A stretch of DNA of 10,040 nt from contig JAWRIT010000058.1 of NCBI GenBank assembly GCA_040268355.1, positions 1 to 10,040 of the forward strand. The letters are read 5' to 3'. A program made the translations under genes and the position numbers. Numbering within the stretch: position 1 is the first letter of the stretch; each line of letters opens with the position of its first letter. The notes beneath the pieces were generated by a model. That model made no database searches, had not been told where the DNA came from, and saw nothing but the letters and a program-made list of their open reading frames with translations. Shown piece after piece: positions 5,935 through 10,040 of the stretch. The stretch is from UBA1367 sp040268355. GTDB taxonomy: Bacteria; Actinomycetota; Coriobacteriia; Coriobacteriales; Atopobiaceae.

Positions 5935-5987
5935 GGTGCGCAACCACCGGTTGACAGATTTCCAAGCGTGATTGGTGGTGTGCAACC
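5935..5987 (+). promoter_or_regulatory. Candidate promoter/operator of the XRE membrane regulator
   Basis: A perfect TTGACA (-35 type) lies at 5951-5956, but no strong -10 follows at 16-18 bases. It is framed by a direct repeat, GGTGCGCAACC (5935-5945) and GGTGTGCAACC (5977-5987), which differ at one base and are spaced 42 bp, close to four helical turns. ACCACC and GGTGGT (5943-5948 and 5974-5979) also form a dyad across the box. The layout fits binding of a dimeric regulator, possibly the XRE protein encoded just downstream. Confidence 0.35.
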
Positions 5988-6042
5988 CGACCAGACCTCA
6001 AGCTCTATCATGTCAGCAGAGGTCACCAGGAAGGGAATCGCA

Positions 6043-7041
6043 ATGATGCTCTCGGACAAGATCACGAGCCTTCGCAAGCGAAACGGCTGGTCGCAGGAGG
6101 AGCTCGCAAACCAGCTCGGCGTGTCGCGCCAGTCCGTCTCGAAGTGGGAGTCGACGGCATCGATGCCCGACATCAACAAGATCATGCGCATGAGCGAGCT
6201 GTTCGGCGTGAGCACGGACTACCTGCTGCGCGACGACATGGAGCAGCCGCCGCAGACGGAACAACCTGTCCCCATGAGCTCGAGTACGACAGACGACGAC
6301 GCCCGACACATATCGCTCGACGAGGCGACCGCCATCTTGGACGCGTTCCGTCAGGCGGGCCGGCGCATGGGCTTCGCCGTGTCCCTGCTCGTCGCCTCGC
6401 CCATCGCCCTGATAGCGTTCGCGTACCAAGCGCGCAAGGGCGACATCCAGGAAGGGGTGGCCGTGGCCATCGGACTCGCCGTGCTTCTCGTGATGGTCGC
6501 CGTCGGCGTGTCCGCCCTCATCATCACCAGCTCGACGACAAGGCGCTACCGGCATCTCGAGGACGAGCAGCTTGTCCTCGACTATGGCGTCGAGGCGGCG
6601 GTCGTGAGAAGGCGTGACGCGCGGGAGGGCGTGCACCACATACAGGTGGCGATCGGCGTCGCCCTGTGCATCCTGGGAGTCGTGCCCCTCATAGCCGCCT
6701 CCGTTCTGCACATCGAGCCACTGACGATCGCCGCCACCTGTCTCCTGTTCGTCATGGTCGCCGTCGCCGTGTACCTCTTCGTGAGCGACGGGATGGTGTG
6801 GAGCTCGTACCAGAAGCTCCTGCAGGACGAGGACTACTCGCCCGAGAACAAGCGAGCGAGAAAGCGGCTCGCGTGGCTGTCGCCCACCTACTGGGGCGTC
6901 GTCATCACGATCTATCTGGGATGGTCGTTTGTGACGATGCGATGGGACCTCACCTGGATCGTCTGGCCCGTTGCCGCCGTGCTCTTCGCGGCCGTCTTCA
7001 ATGTCGCGAAGGCCATCACGAATCGAATGACCTCACGGTAG
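6043..7041 (+). CDS. XRE-family DNA-binding regulator with a six-helix membrane domain
   Basis: The protein of 332 residues has two parts. Residues 7-61 are a Cro/C1-type helix-turn-helix (ITSLRKRNGWSQEELANQLG, then VSRQSVSKWE and LFGVSTDYLL). After a polar linker (63-108) come six hydrophobic segments at about 110-130, 137-162, 202-222, 226-247, 282-299 and 303-321. It therefore probably binds DNA from the membrane. XRE proteins fused to multi-helix membrane domains are common in Gram-positive bacteria, but their signals are mostly unknown. The ATG at 6043 follows AGGAAGGG at a seven-base distance. The frame stays open far upstream, but that stretch overlaps the antisense strand of the riboswitch and thiM and carries no domain. 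It is divergent from the thi operon. Likely self-regulation is inferred from the repeats at 5935-5987. The gene's target could be the following lipoprotein gene. Confidence 0.88.
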   Translation: MMLSDKITSLRKRNGWSQEELANQLGVSRQSVSKWESTASMPDINKIMRMSELFGVSTDYLLRDDMEQPPQTEQPVPMSSSTTDDDARHISLDEATAILDAFRQAGRRMGFAVSLLVASPIALIAFAYQARKGDIQEGVAVAIGLAVLLVMVAVGVSALIITSSTTRRYRHLEDEQLVLDYGVEAAVVRRRDAREGVHHIQVAIGVALCILGVVPLIAASVLHIEPLTIAATCLLFVMVAVAVYLFVSDGMVWSSYQKLLQDEDYSPENKRARKRLAWLSPTYWGVVITIYLGWSFVTMRWDLTWIVWPVAAVLFAAVFNVAKAITNRMTSR

Positions 7042-7059
7042 GCGTGATGCGTCCCGCAG

Positions 7060-7083
7060 CTGGGGGCGCGCTCGATCCCCCAG
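7060..7083 (+). terminator. Hairpin after the XRE gene, possible terminator
   Basis: CTGGGGG (7060-7066) pairs with CCCCCAG (7077-7083) around a ten-base loop, 18 bases after the stop codon. It is followed by GGCGGCGGGG and not by T, so intrinsic termination would be weak. Read-through into the lipoprotein gene is possible. Confidence 0.35.
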
Positions 7084-7199
7084 GGCGGCGGGGGCGCGCC
7101 ATCACCCCACATGATCCCTTGCTTTTCCCCACGGGACGGGAGTACCTTGTCCACGTGAAAAAGTGAAACCAGAAGGACCTCGTCCCATGGGGGGGATCC

Positions 7200-8777
7200 A
7201 TGTCGCTCATCCGACTCACCAATCCCGTCGCAGCGCGAGCCAACAGACAGGCAGGCAGGCTGGGCAATGGGCGCAGCGGCACCCGTCACGGCGCAAGCGC
7301 CTTCTCGAGAGCCGTGCTGTCTGTCGTGCTTGTCCTGTCCGCCATGATGGCGCTCGCAGGGTGCGGCGACTCGAAGATACAGGACCCTCCGGAGGTCGCG
7401 GCATTCCTGTCGGACGAGCGCGTGTCCGCGAAGGACGTCGAAGTCGCGAAGGCCCTGAAGGGCTCGATTGACGCGCTGGGCAAAAGGGGGTCTGGCGGCG
7501 AGGGCGCCCCAAGGTCCGCAGACGAGTACGTCTCCGCACTGGAATCCTCACGATGGCCGGATGTCGGGGAGGGATGGGAGAGCGACCCTCAGTCGCCTTG
7601 GTCGGCGAAGGCATGGATCCGATTGGCGGAGCTGGCGGAGGCATGGATCGAGGAGGAGACCGAACGGAGCTGGGATGTCATCGACTTCGCCTATCCGTTC
7701 CCCGACAACGGGCCGATACCGGTGCCTGCCACCAGGGGCGAGCGCGACTTTGTGTCCACTCGCCTCGTATGCACGACAGGGGCGGCCAAGGGGCTTGTCG
7801 CCACGGTTCGCTACTACCGATGGGAGCGCTCGGCCTACCACATGCTTGACAGCGCGCTGGAGGAGCTGGACGAGGCCCGCGCGTCGGAGGAGGCCGTCCG
7901 TCAGGCGATAGCCGCCCTCCCGGAAGTCGGCGGGAGGGAGGTGTTCTCGTGCGGCTCCGAGGTGTACGTCATGGAGTCTGAGGTGGACGCGACTGAGAAC
8001 GCCTACCCGCTGAGGGACCAGGCCACGTTTGACGAGGTGATAGAGGCGGTGGTCGAGGTCGCCTCCGATCAAGGGGCCCACCGCACTTCTTACGTGTCTC
8101 TGATCCCCTACGCCGAGCGCATCGACCTGCGTCTCGACCCCCTGTCATCCGCCTACCCGAACGAGACCCTGGTGGAGGGCGCGTCCCACGAAGACGCCAT
8201 CCTCCTTTTGGAGTCGGGTTGCTACGAGCTGGACCACGTCACCACGATCATCGACGGACAGGTGGGGTCGCTCGACTCGGGGGCGGCGGTGTCCTCGTCG
8301 AAGTCGATCGTTGGTGCCGAGTACGCAGACGCGAAGGAGGCGTTTGCCGACGTGGGATTCGAGGCGACGTTCCCGGAGTCGATCGACGAGGCCACGCCCA
8401 CCTTGTTCCAATCGCTCCCGAGCGCGCACACGGACAGCGTCAGGATGCTGCTCGTGCAGTATTACACAGGCGGGTGGCTGGAGCTCGTGCCCTATGCGAC
8501 CGTCTACAAGGAGCCAGGCACGATGGTGACGAGGGGTCCCTCAGCCATCGGCGAATCGGTGCAGGAGACCACCACCTTGCAGCTCGATGACGGACGTACC
8601 GTGGACATCGGCTGGCGCTATCCGGATGCCGACCAAGAACCCGACACCTCCTTCCGCGAGACGATCATCGAGTGGACGACCGTGGACAACAACGGGGAGC
8701 AGTGGGCCCACAAGGTGCTTGTCAGTCGAATCCTCACCGATGCCGAGGCACGGGAGCTGGCCATGCAGGTCTCGTAG
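7200..8777 (+). CDS. Predicted lipoprotein of unknown function
   Basis: The 525-residue protein begins with an unusually long n-region (about 37 residues, Arg-rich). It is followed by a hydrophobic stretch (residues 38-54) and the lipobox LAGC with Cys55, so export and lipid attachment to the outer face of the membrane is likely. The rest is acidic, rich in Glu, Asp, Ser and Ala, with no transmembrane segment and no domain I recognise. Cysteines are few. The start is uncertain. The ATG at 7200 has only a G run (7189-7195) in front. Another ATG at 7187 has a better site (AGAAGGA) but is out of frame unless the run of seven G changes length. The gene follows the XRE membrane regulator by 158 bp on the same strand, so joint function is plausible. 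Coding bias is high-GC3 throughout, supporting a real gene. Confidence 0.85.
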   Translation: MSLIRLTNPVAARANRQAGRLGNGRSGTRHGASAFSRAVLSVVLVLSAMMALAGCGDSKIQDPPEVAAFLSDERVSAKDVEVAKALKGSIDALGKRGSGGEGAPRSADEYVSALESSRWPDVGEGWESDPQSPWSAKAWIRLAELAEAWIEEETERSWDVIDFAYPFPDNGPIPVPATRGERDFVSTRLVCTTGAAKGLVATVRYYRWERSAYHMLDSALEELDEARASEEAVRQAIAALPEVGGREVFSCGSEVYVMESEVDATENAYPLRDQATFDEVIEAVVEVASDQGAHRTSYVSLIPYAERIDLRLDPLSSAYPNETLVEGASHEDAILLLESGCYELDHVTTIIDGQVGSLDSGAAVSSSKSIVGAEYADAKEAFADVGFEATFPESIDEATPTLFQSLPSAHTDSVRMLLVQYYTGGWLELVPYATVYKEPGTMVTRGPSAIGESVQETTTLQLDDGRTVDIGWRYPDADQEPDTSFRETIIEWTTVDNNGEQWAHKVLVSRILTDAEARELAMQVS

Positions 8778-8801
8778 GCGCTACGCTCCCAGGCAGCGCC
8801 T
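8776..8801. terminator. Stem-loop over the convergent stop codons
   Basis: AGGCGCT (8776-8782) pairs with AGCGCCT (8795-8801) around a 12-base loop, touching both TAG stop codons. An alternative short hairpin CAGGC-AGC-GCCTG (8790-8802) competes with it. Neither strand has a T run nearby, so a bidirectional terminator role is only a suggestion. Confidence 0.3.
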
Positions 8802-9707
8802 GATGAAGGCGTCCTCCCTCTGCAGGATCTCAGGCGTCCAGAACTCGGGGCCGCCGTGGTCGGCACCACGCAGAAGGTAGAGTGTGGAGTCGTGCCCCGT
8901 CGCCACGAGGTGCTCGTGCAGTAGCACGCTGCAGCGCGTGTTGACCGTGCGGTCCTTGGTCCCATGGATCGTGAGCACCGGCGCGAGCCGCGTGCCTTCG
9001 TCGATGTTGCAGCGCACGGTCAGTCGCCGCTGTGCCGCCACGTCCTCGCGCAGGTTGATGCCGCCCATCTCCCTGCCCTCGGGCGAGTTGGGTAGGTTGT
9101 GGTCCACCTGGATGGGGTTCGAGTCGTCGAAGGTCACGTCGGTGGAACCATAGTGATTGATAATGGCCTTGACCTCGGCGGATATGCCCGGGAAGCGGTT
9201 CGTCTCCGCCTCGTCGTCGCAGAAGATGCCCGCATAGACGGCGGCGTGGCCTCCCGAGGAGTCTCCCATGATGACCATGCGCTCTGGATCCACGCCGTAC
9301 TCGTCCGCATGCGCACGCATGAAGCGCACGGCGTTGCGGGCGTCGACCACCGGCGCCGGGAAGCTCGCGATGCTGCTCTCGCGGTACTGCACCACGGCGA
9401 CCACGTAGCCCATCTCGGCCAGCCGCGCCACGCTCGGGAGCTTGAAGTAGACGTTCTGCGTCATCCAAGCCGAGCCCTGCACGTAGACGATGCAGGGGTA
9501 GGTCGCGCTGACCGCCCCCACGTGCGTCCGGCGCGTCTCGGGCACAAGGATCTGTAGCACGCGCGAGACGCCGTCCACGCACTGGTACTCCACGTTGGGA
9601 ATATAGGTCGCACCCATCTCCTCACCCGTGGTGTCGAGCCAGGTGGCACCGGGGACCTCCTCGTCAAACTCCGGGAACTCGTCATAGGTCCAGGCCTTCA
9701 GTTCCAT
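8781..9707 (-). CDS. Alpha/beta hydrolase, BD-FAE / carboxylesterase type
   Basis: This 308-residue protein has the alpha/beta hydrolase layout. The nucleophile elbow is GDSSGGH with Ser150. The oxyanion-hole region reads YVQGSAW (75-81) instead of the usual HGGG. The likely acid is Asp252 in HGTKDRTV, and the likely base is His284 in GADHGG. This set resembles the BD-FAE/acetyl-esterase group that cleaves acetyl or feruloyl esters from carbohydrates, or simple carboxylesters. The natural substrate is not evident. No signal peptide or membrane segment is seen, so it is probably cytoplasmic. The ATG at 9707 has AGGAGG four bases before the GCGC spacer ends. Longer readings from 9740 lack such a site. 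It converges on the lipoprotein gene with three bases between stops, and is divergent from the gene at 9903. Confidence 0.88.
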   Translation of the reverse strand: MELKAWTYDEFPEFDEEVPGATWLDTTGEEMGATYIPNVEYQCVDGVSRVLQILVPETRRTHVGAVSATYPCIVYVQGSAWMTQNVYFKLPSVARLAEMGYVVAVVQYRESSIASFPAPVVDARNAVRFMRAHADEYGVDPERMVIMGDSSGGHAAVYAGIFCDDEAETNRFPGISAEVKAIINHYGSTDVTFDDSNPIQVDHNLPNSPEGREMGGINLREDVAAQRRLTVRCNIDEGTRLAPVLTIHGTKDRTVNTRCSVLLHEHLVATGHDSTLYLLRGADHGGPEFWTPEILQREDAFIRRCLGA

Positions 9708-9739
9708 GCGCCCTCCTCTTCCTCGCATCCTTCGCCCCA

Positions 9740-9745
9740 ATCATA
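9740..9745 (-). promoter_or_regulatory. Possible -10 box for the hydrolase gene
   Basis: TATGAT on the minus strand matches five of six consensus bases and lies 33 bases before the ATG at 9707. No matching -35 box is found in the very GC-rich sequence above it, so an activator or another promoter could be needed. Confidence 0.35.
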
Positions 9746-9751
9746 CGCGCA

Positions 9752-9827
9752 CCAGGGCGCGGTGCGCGCGGCACCAGCGGACGGTCCCGTGCCTTGTCAT
9801 GCAAGGGGCTGGCCGCCTGCGCCCTGG
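9752..9827. repeat. Nested inverted repeats between divergent genes
   Basis: The outer arms CCAGGGCGC (9752-9760) and GCGCCCTGG (9819-9827) pair perfectly. Inside, CCAGC (9774-9778) pairs with GCTGG (9808-9812), and CCTTG (9792-9796) pairs with CAAGG (9802-9806). The innermost CCTTG-TCATG-CAAGG is an operator-like dyad. The block lies between the hydrolase -10 and the promoter for the gene at 9903, where a shared regulator could bind. Confidence 0.45.
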
Positions 9828-9835
9828 CCGGGCCT

Positions 9836-9864
9836 TTATCTACACTCCTGGAAGCGCGTACAAT
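9836..9864 (+). promoter_or_regulatory. Promoter candidate for the gene starting at 9903
   Basis: TACAAT (9859-9864) matches five of six -10 bases. TTATCT (9836-9841), 17 bases upstream, is a weak -35. The distance to the ATG at 9903 leaves a leader of about 30 bases carrying GGGAGGA, so the layout is consistent. Confidence 0.45.
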
Positions 9865-9902
9865 TTAGGCTAGCTGGCCGGGGTCGCGTGAGGGAGGACG
9901 CC

Positions 9903-10040
9903 ATGGCGATACTTGCGGATCTTGAGCGCGCGGAAGGTTTGACGCAGGATTCCAGCGGCTCGGGAGTCCAGCATTGCTTTTTTTGCGCCGTCACCTTTGG
10001 TGGCGGAGCCGCTCGTCTCACGACGGCGGCCAAGCTTGCG
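9903..10040 (+). CDS. 5' part of a gene running off the window, possibly an RpiR/MurR-like regulator
   Basis: The ATG at 9903 has GGGAGGA followed by CGCC in front, and the frame stays open for 46 codons to the window end. It is too short for the usual ORF length cut-offs but well supported by its start signals. The residues MAILADLERAEGLTQ and the later ARLTTAAKLA are reminiscent of the N-terminal helix-turn-helix domain of RpiR/MurR sugar-phosphate regulators. The middle (SSGSGVQHCFFCAVTFGGG) does not fit that family well and is about five residues long for it. A run of seven T (9978-9984) sits in that part, so a frame error cannot be excluded. A regulator divergent from a hydrolase gene would be a common arrangement. 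The family assignment is weak. Confidence 0.5.
   Translation, partial: MAILADLERAEGLTQDSSGSGVQHCFFCAVTFGGGAARLTTAAKLA

Noticed and set aside
5557..6042. Upstream extension of the XRE regulator by 162 codons
   Set aside because: The extension runs antisense through the thiM start, terminator and TPP riboswitch and contains no domain. The ATG at 6043 has a well-placed AGGAAGGG and directly starts the helix-turn-helix.

Overview
The window looks like the chromosome of a high-GC, Gram-positive-type actinobacterium, most likely class Coriobacteriia (Olsenella/Atopobium/Collinsella relatives). The grounds are high GC3 in most genes, strong AGGAGG-type ribosome binding sites, a TPP-riboswitch-controlled thiamine salvage operon without de novo genes, and a membrane-anchored DUF4230 protein. 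The placement is an inference from gene content and style, not a database result.

Left part (1-2667). A DUF4230-type membrane protein gene on the minus strand is broken by a run of nine G near its start. It lies between two direct copies of a 235-bp non-coding repeat (3-237 and 2084-2318; 224 of 235 bases identical, no gaps). Each copy contains a long stem-loop. The sequence around and between these parts is gene-poor and rich in hairpins: 548-579, 1909-1952, 2018-2030, 2063-2079, 2422-2459 and 2477-2518.

Middle part (2668-5780, minus strand). This is a compact thiamine salvage operon in transcription order thiM, thiE, a HAD-family phosphatase, thiD. Upstream lies a TPP riboswitch whose expression platform is a rho-independent terminator directly abutting the thiM ribosome binding site. 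ThiM phosphorylates hydroxyethylthiazole, ThiD phosphorylates HMP and HMP-P, and ThiE joins the two products into thiamine monophosphate. The HAD enzyme is translationally coupled to thiE and may act on a thiamine-related phosphate. A 12-bp stem sits on the HAD stop codon, just before thiD.

Right part (5780-10040). Diverging from the thi operon is an XRE-type regulator with six predicted membrane helices, preceded by an operator-like pair of direct repeats around a TTGACA box. It is followed by a 525-residue predicted lipoprotein of unknown function. The lipoprotein gene converges, with only 3 bp between stop codons, on a minus-strand alpha/beta hydrolase of the BD-FAE/carboxylesterase kind. 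Across a short divergent intergenic region with nested dyads, a further gene starts at 9903 and runs off the window. Its first 46 residues faintly resemble the N-terminus of RpiR/MurR-type regulators.

The points most worth a second look are the homopolymer-interrupted DUF4230 gene inside direct repeats, the operon-embedded HAD phosphatase, and the hairpin-dense intergenic DNA. No complete new defence or mobile system is visible.
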